Source: Pararhodobacter oceanensis
GTDB taxonomy: Bacteria > Pseudomonadota > Alphaproteobacteria > Rhodobacterales > Rhodobacteraceae
Direction: 5' to 3'
Assembly: GCF_003076755.1 (NCBI RefSeq)
Contig: NZ_QDKM01000005.1
Location: forward strand, 226,601-290,600
DNA: 64,000 nt
Numbering within the stretch: the first letter of the stretch is position 1; every line of letters starts with the position of its first letter. Positions 56,300 to 64,000 of the stretch are shown piece after piece. A program made the translations under genes and the position numbers. Below the pieces are notes generated by a model, which ran no database searches, was not told where the DNA came from, and was given only the letters and a program-made list of their open reading frames with translations.

Positions 56300-56680
56300 T
56301 CAGGCGCTGAACAGGATTTTGGCGATCGCCAGAATACCGGCGGCGGCCAGCGTATAGCTGAACAGCTTGGTCAGGATCAAAAGCGCGACGCGCGCGCCCG
56401 TGCCATGGATGTAATCTTCGATCACCACTTGGATGCCGATGGAGAAATGCCAGCAGGCAACGCCGATGAACAGCGCCGCGGTCAGCGCGTTGCCGAACTG
56501 CCCATAGGTGGCGATCAGCGCCTCATAGCCGCCGCCCAATGCGCGGCCAAAGGGGATCAGAAACAGGATCGTCAGCGGCACCAGCGCCAGCGAAGTCAGC
56601 CGCTGGATCCAGAAATGATGCGCGCCTTCACCGGCGGCACCCGAGCCCTGAACGCGCGAATAATCGGTTCTATAAGCCAT
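56300..56680 (-). CDS. sdhD: Succinate dehydrogenase membrane anchor SdhD
   Basis: A 126-residue protein with three membrane helices. [19 protein letters not shown] near residues 21-39 and the heme/quinone region [17 protein letters not shown] near 76-92 are typical of SdhD. With SdhC it holds heme b and the quinone site in the inner membrane. 11 bases after sdhC. Confidence 0.95.
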   Translation of the reverse strand: MAYRTDYSRVQGSGAAGEGAHHFWIQRLTSLALVPLTILFLIPFGRALGGGYEALIATYGQFGNALTAALFIGVACWHFSIGIQVVIEDYIHGTGARVALLILTKLFSYTLAAAGILAIAKILFSA

Positions 56681-56691
56681 TTTGCCCTCCC

Positions 56692-57075
56692 TCAGACGAT
56701 CAGTAGCGTCAGCAATGTCAGCACGACCGAGCCGCCGATGACAAACCAGTTGCTGCGGGCGACGGTGTCGAGCTCAAAGCCCTTGCCGCTGTCCCAAAAG
56801 AAATGCCGGATGCCATTGCAGAAATGGAACCACAGCGCCCAGAGCGAGGCGATCAGCACCAATAGCCCGAACCATGACGACAGCAGCCAGTCGGCGCTGG
56901 CAAAATATTCCGGCGAATAGGCGCCGGCGACAAACCACCAGGTGATCAGCGTCAGACCGGCGATCAGCCCGACGCCGGTGATCCGCGTGAGAATGGAAAT
57001 CACCGTGACCAGCGGCAGGCGGTAAACTTGCAGATGGGGGGAAAGTGGCCGGTTGCCCCGGTTCGCATCAGCCAT
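56692..57075 (-). CDS. sdhC: Succinate dehydrogenase cytochrome b556 subunit SdhC
   Basis: A 127-residue protein starting RPLSPHLQVYRLPLVTVISI, with the signature ILTRITGVGL (Ser/Arg quinone-site region) and the heme-ligand His in LWFHFCNGIRHFFWD near residues 82-96. Three membrane helices. First gene of sdhCDAB; the ~300 bases upstream carry two TGTGATCAC sites. Confidence 0.95.
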   Translation of the reverse strand: MADANRGNRPLSPHLQVYRLPLVTVISILTRITGVGLIAGLTLITWWFVAGAYSPEYFASADWLLSSWFGLLVLIASLWALWFHFCNGIRHFFWDSGKGFELDTVARSNWFVIGGSVVLTLLTLLIV

Positions 57076-57377
57076 GACGGACCCTTTCGTTGTTTGGCAG
57101 GTTGACCCCGGACAGAAAGACCTCGGGCCAACGGCTTCTTCGGATGCATAGCGGATTTTTCGCCCAAGTCACGCGGACAATTGCTCAAATCAGCCTTGTA
57201 TCCCATGGAATACCGAAAAACACGGTAAATGTGATCACGCGCTGAAAAGCTGTGATCACAAAATCAAAATCTCTTTCCAAACCCCGCAGGTGAATCCACC
57301 GGCACGCCCGCGGCTGCGAGGCTTGGCCAAGCGACTCCTTCGCTGCTGTTAGCTGCAGCGGGTGAGTCTCTCGCCTC
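57076..57377. other. sdh upstream region with no gene
   Basis: About 300 bases between sdhC and the end of the mesaconyl-CoA hydratase gene. It holds a pair of TGTGATCAC sites and an imperfect palindrome GTATCCCATGGAATAC at 57198-57213. It should contain the sdh promoter; I could not fix -35 and -10 elements. Confidence 0.6.
57231..57259. promoter_or_regulatory. Paired palindromic sites upstream of sdhCDAB
   Basis: The perfect palindrome GTGATCAC, each time preceded by T, occurs at 57231-57238 and 57252-57259. The starts are 21 bases apart, two helical turns. The pair lies ~155-185 bases before sdhC. The spacing suggests a cooperative dimer-of-dimers operator; the regulator is unknown. Confidence 0.5.
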
Positions 57378-58403
57378 TTAAGCGGGCATTAACGCCCAAT
57401 AATCCAGATCAAGCAAGACATCGGCGTGGTATTTCCCGTCCGCGCCGCGCAACTCGGGCTGCGCGCCATTGGTCGCCACCAGCCGCAAACGCACCGCCGC
57501 CACGCCGGGCGCTTTGGTTTCGGCCACATCCAACACCTCGGACCAAGCCTTCACCGTCATCCCTGAGAAACACGGGTTGGCATGGGCGCCCGCGTTGATC
57601 GCGGCGATCATCTGAGCATTGGCCAGCCCGTTGAACGACAGCGCCCGCGCCAGCGAGATGATATGCCCGCCGTAGATCAGCCGCTGCCCGTCGGGCCGGA
57701 ATGTCGCGTCGAAATGCACTTTGGCGGTGTTCTGCCACAGGCGGGTGGCCAGCATATGCTCGGCCTCCTCCACGGTGACCCCGTCCACATGGTCGATCAC
57801 CTCGCCAATCGCGTAATCCCGCGCGCGGTAGGGCTCTCCGGCCTGTGCGAAATCATAGGCGCTGAAATCCAGCCCCGCAGGGATCACCAGATCCTCCGGC
57901 GCGACCGCTTTTGCCAGTTCGGGGATCACAGTGTCGGGGGCAGGGGCGCCCAAATCCTTTTTGCGCACCATCACCCAGCGCACATAGTCCAGCACCGCCT
58001 CGCCGCGCTGGTTGCGCCCGGTGGTGCGCACATAGACGACGCCGGATTTCCCGTTCGAGTTTTGCTTGAGCCCGATCACCTCGGACGACGAGCTCAGCGT
58101 ATCCCCCGCATAGACCGGCGCCAGAAACCGCCCCTCGCCATAGCCCAGATTGGCCACCGCATTCAGGCTGATATCCGGCACCGTCTTGCCAAACACCGTA
58201 TGAAACACGATCAAATCATCCAGCGGGCTTTGCGCCAAGCCACAGGCCCGCGCAAATTCATCCGAGGAATACAGCGCCCCGCGCGAAGGATAGAGCGCAT
58301 GATACAGCGCCCGCTCCCCGCCCGAGAGCGTGCGCGGCACCGCATGCGCAATCACCTCACCAATCTTGTAATCCTCAAAAAACCGCCCCGCATTCGTCTT
58401 CAT
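57378..58403 (-). CDS. mch: Mesaconyl-CoA hydratase
   Basis: A 341-residue double hot-dog (MaoC-type) hydratase. The start KTNAGRFFEDYKIGEVIAHA and the piece GERALYHALYPSRGALYSSD are characteristic of mesaconyl-CoA (2-methylfumaryl-CoA) hydratase, which forms beta-methylmalyl-CoA in the ethylmalonyl-CoA pathway. The ATG at 58403 is used; an upstream TTG is less likely. Its product is cleaved by beta-methylmalyl-CoA lyase; a related enzyme gene is three genes upstream, and sdh and mdh handle downstream intermediates. Confidence 0.9.
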   Translation of the reverse strand: MKTNAGRFFEDYKIGEVIAHAVPRTLSGGERALYHALYPSRGALYSSDEFARACGLAQSPLDDLIVFHTVFGKTVPDISLNAVANLGYGEGRFLAPVYAGDTLSSSSEVIGLKQNSNGKSGVVYVRTTGRNQRGEAVLDYVRWVMVRKKDLGAPAPDTVIPELAKAVAPEDLVIPAGLDFSAYDFAQAGEPYRARDYAIGEVIDHVDGVTVEEAEHMLATRLWQNTAKVHFDATFRPDGQRLIYGGHIISLARALSFNGLANAQMIAAINAGAHANPCFSGMTVKAWSEVLDVAETKAPGVAAVRLRLVATNGAQPELRGADGKYHADVLLDLDYWALMPA

Positions 58404-58430
58404 ACCGCCCGCACCCCGCAATCGGGGCCC

Positions 58431-58489
58431 CTCATCTGTCCAAAAATATCCCGGGGGTGAGCCCGAAGGGCGAGGGGGCAGCGCCCCCT
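58431..58489 (-). repeat. Terminator-like dispersed repeat, copy 2
   Basis: Nearly identical to 30196-30255 and again placed eight or nine bases past the stop of a minus-strand gene (DUF1737). The minus strand reads GGGGGCGCTGCCCCC, GCCCTTCGGGC, then CCCGGGATATTTTTGG. Same orientation relative to its gene as copy 1. Confidence 0.75.
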
Positions 58490-58498
58490 CCCTGTTTT

Positions 58499-58702
58499 TT
58501 ACTGCGCGCCCAGTTTCATCGCCGGATCATAAGTCCCCGGCACCTCTTTGGTCACCGCCTGTCCGCAACGCATCACGCCACGCGCCGCGTCGAAGGTCAT
58601 CACCGGCGAGCCATACAGCTCCCAGCCCTTATCCAGCGCCAGCGAGATCTTGTGGCAAAACTCCGAACTGTCGTCCTCGGTCAGCAATCGATACAGCTTC
58701 AT
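58499..58702 (-). CDS. DUF1737 family small protein
   Basis: A 67-residue protein with the DUF1737 core MKLYRLLTEDDSSEFCHKIS then LALDKGWELYGSPVMTFDAA. No signal or membrane helix. The ATG at 58702 has GGAGGG five bases upstream, one base after the NnrU stop. The small domain is often found alone or fused to other proteins; its function is unknown. Confidence 0.85.
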   Translation of the reverse strand: MKLYRLLTEDDSSEFCHKISLALDKGWELYGSPVMTFDAARGVMRCGQAVTKEVPGTYDPAMKLGAQ

Positions 58703-58703
58703 T

Positions 58704-59258
58704 TCACCCTCCAAACGGCGACGGGCCGATCAGCCCGTGGATCCAGCCCACCGCGCCCATCACCAGCACAGCACCAAGCGCCGCGCCGATCTCCTTGCCG
58801 GTGACCACTTTCACCTCGCCCTGCCAATAGGGATCGGCGCGGTTGATAAAGCCGACGCTGATCTGCGCCCAGAGAAACAGCCCGCCGAACAGGATCAAAG
58901 ACGCCAGATCCCCGCGCACCAGAAGATGCGCCAAGGCCCAAAGCCGCACGCCCCAAAGCTGCGGATGGCGCACCCAGCGGGTGATATAGGTCTTCATCCC
59001 CGCCGCGGCAAAAAGATAGAACACCAGCAACATCAACAGGTTGTTGACATGCTGCATGCCGCCCGAGGTGTGCCAGACCACATCCACCGGCGCCCAGCGG
59101 TAGCCCAGCACCATCAGCACAATCGCCACGCCCGAGAGCGCCGCGACCAGCCCGCGGCCCGAGGCGCCCATCGCTGCGCGCCGCGCCGGTGCGATGCGTT
59201 TGAACAGATGCGCGCCGCTCCACAGCAGCACGCCCAGAATTAACAACAGATAGCCCAT
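58704..59258 (-). CDS. NnrU family membrane protein
   Basis: A ~184-residue integral membrane protein with about five helices and the NnrU/isoprenylcysteine-methyltransferase-like piece HPQLWGVRLWALAHLLVRGD near residues 98-117. NnrU was first linked to nitrite/nitric oxide metabolism, but many members lie outside such clusters and no denitrification gene is visible here. A GTG at 59264 overlapping the upstream stop is an alternative start. Confidence 0.87.
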   Translation of the reverse strand: MGYLLLILGVLLWSGAHLFKRIAPARRAAMGASGRGLVAALSGVAIVLMVLGYRWAPVDVVWHTSGGMQHVNNLLMLLVFYLFAAAGMKTYITRWVRHPQLWGVRLWALAHLLVRGDLASLILFGGLFLWAQISVGFINRADPYWQGEVKVVTGKEIGAALGAVLVMGAVGWIHGLIGPSPFGG

Positions 59259-59260
59259 GA

Positions 59261-60133
59261 TCACATCGCCCCTTGCAGTGCCTTGATTGCTTCGGCGCGG
59301 GATAGCACCTGCCGCGCGGTGACAATATGCAGGTTCTCGACGATTTTGCCATCCACAACCGCCACGCCCTGACCCTCCGCAGTCGCCGCGTCAAAGGCCG
59401 CGATTTGCCGCTGCGCCAGATCAATCGCCTCGGCATCGGGGGCGAAAATCTCGTTGGCGATGGCCAGTTGCGCGGGGTGGATCAAGGTCTTGCCGTCAAA
59501 GCCCAGATCGCGCCCCTGTTCGCATTCCGCCCGCAGCCCTTCACCGTCCTTGAAGGCGTTATAGACCCCGTCAATCGCCACAATCCCCGCCGCGCGCGCT
59601 GCCATCAGACAGGTTTGCAGCGCGTATTGCATCGGCAGCCGGTCGGCGCGGGACCGGCAGCCCAATTCCTTGGCCAGATCATTGGTGCCCATCACGAAAC
59701 CCGCCATACGCGGCGCCGCAGCAATCTCACCGGCGTTCAGAACGCCTTGCGGGGTCTCCAGCATCGCCCAGATTTTCGTTTCTGCCATCTGCGGCATGGC
59801 ATCAAGCCGCGCCGCCAGATCCTCGATATCCGCCGCGGAATTCACCTTGGGCAGCAGGATCGCCTCGGGCCGCGCTTGCGCGATCACCTGCAGGTCCAGC
59901 TCGGCCCAGTCGCTCTCAAACCCGTTGATCCGCACCAGTTTGGCGCGCGGGCCGTAATCCGCCGCGCACAGGGTTTTGGCCAGCAATTCGCGGGCGTTGG
60001 CTTTTTCTTCGATGGCCACCGCGTCTTCCAGATCGAAAATGATCGCGTCGCAGGCAAGGCTGCGGGCCTTGTCGAGCGCGCGCTCTTTCGAGCCGGGGAT
60101 ATAAAGGACCGAGCGGAACGGGCGGCTGTCCAT
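59261..60133 (-). CDS. mcl2: CoA ester lyase family: (3S)-malyl-CoA thioesterase / malyl-CoA lyase homologue
   Basis: A 290-residue HpcH/HpaI (CitE-like) TIM-barrel protein. Seen are RSVLYIPGSKERALDKARSL, the Mg-binding DAIIFDLEDAVAIEEK near 33-48, AMLETPQGVLNA (Glu) and GFVMGTNDLAKELGC (Asp). The ~290-residue length and placement near mch, sdh and mdh fit Mcl2 of Rhodobacter, which hydrolyses (3S)-malyl-CoA; a true malyl/methylmalyl-CoA lyase (Mcl1) is longer. The paralogue assignment is from memory and context. The start at 60133 has TGGAG upstream. Confidence 0.82.
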   Translation of the reverse strand: MDSRPFRSVLYIPGSKERALDKARSLACDAIIFDLEDAVAIEEKANARELLAKTLCAADYGPRAKLVRINGFESDWAELDLQVIAQARPEAILLPKVNSAADIEDLAARLDAMPQMAETKIWAMLETPQGVLNAGEIAAAPRMAGFVMGTNDLAKELGCRSRADRLPMQYALQTCLMAARAAGIVAIDGVYNAFKDGEGLRAECEQGRDLGFDGKTLIHPAQLAIANEIFAPDAEAIDLAQRQIAAFDAATAEGQGVAVVDGKIVENLHIVTARQVLSRAEAIKALQGAM

Positions 60134-60288
60134 GAGAGACTCCAGTTGAAACAAAGTTGCGCGCAACCCAGCAAATTCGGTCACATTTGGCAAGTGGAAA
60201 ATTCTGCACTGCAGAGAGTTCGCAGGGTTAAGCCGCTGTTTTCCACGCAAGCGCAGGCTGATCCCCGATCATCAGCACAGGAGTCGCC

Positions 60289-60606
60289 ATGTTTACGCCC
60301 ATCGGAACCCTCGCCGCCAGCCTTGTCGCCACCAGTTTTGCCGGTGCTGTGCTGCCGGCCAGCGCGCAAAACCTGCCCTGCGCCCCGCGCGAGCAGGTGC
60401 TGGCCTATGTCATCGACCAGCGCGGCGAGGCGCGGCTGGCGCGGGGGGATGCGGCGCGCGGCGCCAGTGTTGAGCTTTATGCCGCCGAGTCTGGCACTTG
60501 GAGCCTGATCGTCCTTTTGCCCGACGGGCGCGCCTGTCTCTTGGCCCATGGCGAAGGGTTCACCGCCACGCAGGGGTTGCAACCGGCACGCGGGGCCCCC
60601 GCCTGA
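60289..60606 (+). CDS. Small secreted hypothetical protein
   Basis: A 105-residue protein with a clear signal peptide (hydrophobic core about residues 8-22, cleavage near VLPASAQN). The mature part has two Cys (LPCAPREQV and DGRACLLAHGEG), which could form a disulfide, and a beta-rich stretch SGTWSLIVLLPDGRA. I do not recognise a domain. CAGGAG precedes the ATG. Divergent from the mcl2-like gene. Confidence 0.78.
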   Translation: MFTPIGTLAASLVATSFAGAVLPASAQNLPCAPREQVLAYVIDQRGEARLARGDAARGASVELYAAESGTWSLIVLLPDGRACLLAHGEGFTATQGLQPARGAPA

Positions 60607-61941
<1,335 letters not shown>

Positions 61942-61961
61942 GCCCTCCTATAGTCTATGTG

Positions 61962-61990
61962 AAACGCGCGCCCCCTGTGGCGCGCGTTTT
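61962..61990 (+). terminator. mdh terminator
   Basis: AAACGCGCGCC pairs with GGCGCGCGTTT around a 6-base loop, followed by T-rich TTTTGCGTTT, 20 bases past the mdh stop. Confidence 0.85.
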
Positions 61991-62216
61991 GCGTTTGAGG
62001 GATGGTGCGTGCCAAGCACACACCCTACGGCTGCCGCAGGCTTTGCGCGCTGAACGGGCAGGGCGCGCGGCATCATGCTTAATGGGCGGTAAACCCGACA
62101 AGCCAAGCCCTTGATTTCACCTGTCCTCCATTTGTCCCACGCGCGGGACAGGCACTCTCACTTCTTGACAAGCCGCCGCTCTCTCTGCCTCATTCCCTCA
62201 ATATAAGGGGATGATG

Positions 62217-63449
62217 ATGCCGGAATTTACCGAAGAACTGATCGACCGATTGACCCGCTATTGCGCCATCGACAGCCAGTCCGACGCCAGCAGCCCCAGT
62301 AGCCCCTCCACCGCGATCCAACTCGATATGCAGCGCCTCCTCGTTGAGGAACTGACCGGGATCGGCGCCCAGGACGTGACCCTCACCGATTACGGCACCG
62401 TCCTCGCCACCATTCCCGGCACCGACCCCGGCCCAACCATCGGCTTCCTCGCCCATGTCGACACCGCCCCGCAATTCAACGCCACCGGCGTCAAACCCCG
62501 CGTGATCCGCGGCTATAATGGCGGCGCGATCACCTATCCCGACGCGCCCGACCTCAGCCTGACGCCCGAGGACTTCCCCTATCTCGGCGAGAAGCTCGGC
62601 CATGACATCATCACCGCCTCAGGCACCACCCTTCTGGGTGCCGATGACAAAGCCGGCGTCGCCATCCTGATGACCGCCGCCCGCCATATGCTGATGAACC
62701 CCGATCACCCACGCCCAACCCTGCGGCTGGCTTTTACCCCCGACGAAGAGATCGGTCGCGGCGTCGATCCCCGCTTGCCCGAGGATCTCGGCGCCGACTT
62801 CGCCTATACCTTCGACGGCGGTCGTGTTGGCGAGGTGGAATACGAGACCTTCTCCGCCGATCTCGCCCTGGTCACCATCACCGGCGTCTCCATCCACCCC
62901 GGTTTCGCCACCGGCAAGCTGGTCAGCGCGATCCAACTGGCAGCGAAACTCCTGCAAACTCTCCCGCAAGCCACGATGACCCCCGACACCACCTCAGGCC
63001 GCGACGGTTTCATTCACGCCACCGATATGGAGGGCGACGCTGCCGAGATGAGGCTCACCTTCATCCTGCGCGATTTCGAGCGCGACGGCCTCGCCGCCAA
63101 GGGTGCCCTGCTGGAACAACTCTGCGCCGCCATCGCCGCCAGTGAACCCCGCGCGACCATCACCTGCCAGATCACCCCGCAATACCGCAACATGCGCTAT
63201 TGGCTCGAGGACGACATGACCCCCGTAACCCTCGCCCATGACGCCGCCCGCGCCCTCGGTATCGAGCCGGTCTCGATCCCGATCCGCGGCGGCACCGATG
63301 GCTCGCGCCTCACTGAAATGGGCGTGCCCTGTCCGAACCTCTTTACCGGCATGCAAAACATCCACGGCCCGCTGGAATGGATCTCGGCCCAAGACATGGC
63401 CCGCGCCACCGAGTTCTGCCTGAGCCTCACCCGCCAAGCTCTCAAATAA
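62217..63449 (+). CDS. pepT: Peptidase T (tripeptide aminopeptidase)
   Basis: A 410-residue M20B zinc peptidase releasing N-terminal residues from tripeptides. Ligand motifs: GFLAHVDTAPQ (His, Asp), LLGADDKAGVAIL (Asp), FTPDEEIGRGVD (Glu pair), and a final His in NIHGPLEW; IRGGTDGSRLTEMG is typical of PepT. Three ATGs in a row begin at 62211; AAGGGG directly before the first favours the third at 62217. Confidence 0.93.
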   Translation: MPEFTEELIDRLTRYCAIDSQSDASSPSSPSTAIQLDMQRLLVEELTGIGAQDVTLTDYGTVLATIPGTDPGPTIGFLAHVDTAPQFNATGVKPRVIRGYNGGAITYPDAPDLSLTPEDFPYLGEKLGHDIITASGTTLLGADDKAGVAILMTAARHMLMNPDHPRPTLRLAFTPDEEIGRGVDPRLPEDLGADFAYTFDGGRVGEVEYETFSADLALVTITGVSIHPGFATGKLVSAIQLAAKLLQTLPQATMTPDTTSGRDGFIHATDMEGDAAEMRLTFILRDFERDGLAAKGALLEQLCAAIAASEPRATITCQITPQYRNMRYWLEDDMTPVTLAHDAARALGIEPVSIPIRGGTDGSRLTEMGVPCPNLFTGMQNIHGPLEWISAQDMARATEFCLSLTRQALK

Positions 63450-63733
63450 CCGCTAATCGACTCTCTTCTCAGGCGCGGCCGCCGATTCCCGCCCGGCAAA
63501 CCCAAGACCGCGCCGATTCCCCGGTGATAAGCGCCAGATTCGTCCCCGATTCCCACCGATTCTCACGAACTGCCCTGCGATTCGTCGAGGTGCACACGGA
63601 AAACCACCGGATATCCCCCTGCGCTGTGCAGATGCAGCATATATCTCAAACTATTAAATCCAAATATATCAACATCTTGAGGCGGCTTCTCGGCAAAACC
63701 GCAAGTTTTCCGCAAGATTTCCATTTTTCCCTC
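63450..63733. other. Gene-free region upstream of the putative rRNA promoter
   Basis: No supported gene. Four copies of CCGATTCYC lie at 63481, 63512, 63545 and 63555, spaced 31, 33 and 10 bases. An AT-rich stretch at about 63640-63680 precedes the promoter and could act as an UP-type element. Confidence 0.5.
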
Positions 63734-63762
63734 TTGCGAGTTTTTGGTGTGGGGCCTAGATA
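63734..63762 (+). promoter_or_regulatory. Putative rRNA operon promoter
   Basis: TTGCGA at 63734-63739 and TAGATA at 63757-63762 are separated by 17 bases, with AT-rich DNA upstream. What follows looks like a 16S leader, so this is read as the rrn promoter. CTAGATA-type -10 elements are common for rRNA in this group (from memory). Confidence 0.6.
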
Positions 63763-64000
63763 CTGCCTCACCAAGACGAAGACGACGCGGCGCCGGAGAC
63801 GGGACGCAGAGACGGAAGCGAGGGGCAGGTCGGAAACGGTCTGGTTGGATGCAGGGACGGCAGGGCGGCCTAGGAGTTTAGGCGGTGCTGCGGATTTTGT
63901 GTCTGGTGCTTTTTGAAAATTGAAATTTTGAAGGGATATGTGGGCGGTTTGGTTCATACGATGGATCGGACGTTTGCATATCAGTCTCTTAGTCTTCGGA
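63763..64000 (+). other. Putative 16S rRNA leader, cut by window edge
   Basis: The leader contains a boxA-like antitermination sequence TGCTTTTTGA at 63907-63916 and the pair GATATG (63935-63940)/CATATC (63977-63982), which can form the processing stem. The stretch GGGATATGTGGGCGGTTTGG resembles remembered rhodobacterial pre-16S leaders. The 16S gene itself should start soon after base 64000. Confidence 0.6.

Overview
This window looks like a chromosomal segment of an alphaproteobacterium of the order Rhodobacterales (Rhodobacter/Roseobacter/Paracoccus type). The evidence is strong G/C preference at third codon positions; a FlaF-FlbT-flagellin block; the run lptC-lptA-lptB-rpoN-hpf-ptsN; family-typical DUF2794, DUF1217 and DUF1737 proteins; and an sdh block beside mesaconyl-CoA hydratase, a malyl-CoA lyase/thioesterase homologue and malate dehydrogenase, as expected of an organism using the ethylmalonyl-CoA pathway. 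I cannot name genus or species.

Layout. (1) 1-22.2 kb is accessory and catabolic. It holds an SDR oxidoreductase tail, a ThDP enzyme, a cupin and a GntR/FCD regulator. Pyruvate carboxylase follows, then CoxG, an M20 deacylase and a three-gene molybdenum hydroxylase divergent from them. Next come MgtC, an ornithine cyclodeaminase-family protein, an Ldh-family oxidoreductase, an M19-family protein and a LysR regulator. The region ends in a tightly coupled operon of a PLP ammonia-lyase, an M24 hydrolase, a maleate-isomerase-like protein and a formylglycine-generating-enzyme (FGE) homologue. (2) 22.3-27.4 kb is a conserved housekeeping run: RNase D-like exonuclease, LPS export, sigma-54, hibernation factor and PtsN. 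(3) 27.4-28.0 kb has no gene and is built of a dispersed, strongly palindromic repeat also present at 3.3 kb. (4) 28.0-35.2 kb carries rRNA/tRNA and translation-quality genes (RluA-type synthase, smpB, fmt, def and an apparently inactive def paralogue), a C-S lyase and a glutathionyl-hydroquinone reductase homologue. (5) 35.3-47.8 kb is the replication-initiation neighbourhood (gyrB, LysE, VOC, recF, dnaN, dnaA, rpsT), then enoyl-CoA hydratase, mutM, ubiE and ubiB. (6) 47.8-53.5 kb is part of a flagellar cluster. (7) 53.7-63.4 kb holds sdhBADC, mch, small genes, an mcl2-like gene, mdh and pepT. (8) The last ~270 bp look like an rRNA operon promoter and 16S leader, cut off before the rRNA itself.

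Most promising for novelty: the operon at 18.2-22.2 kb that couples a complete FGE active site to amino-acid enzymes with no sulfatase in view; the 130-131 bp terminal-inverted-repeat element with a compensated base-pair change; the peptide-deformylase paralogue lacking the metal Cys and catalytic Glu, between def and fmt; and several undescribed operator-like sites (sdh, mdh, GntR/molybdenum hydroxylase, dnaA/rpsT). All family assignments come from reading motifs by eye; no database search or folding program was run.
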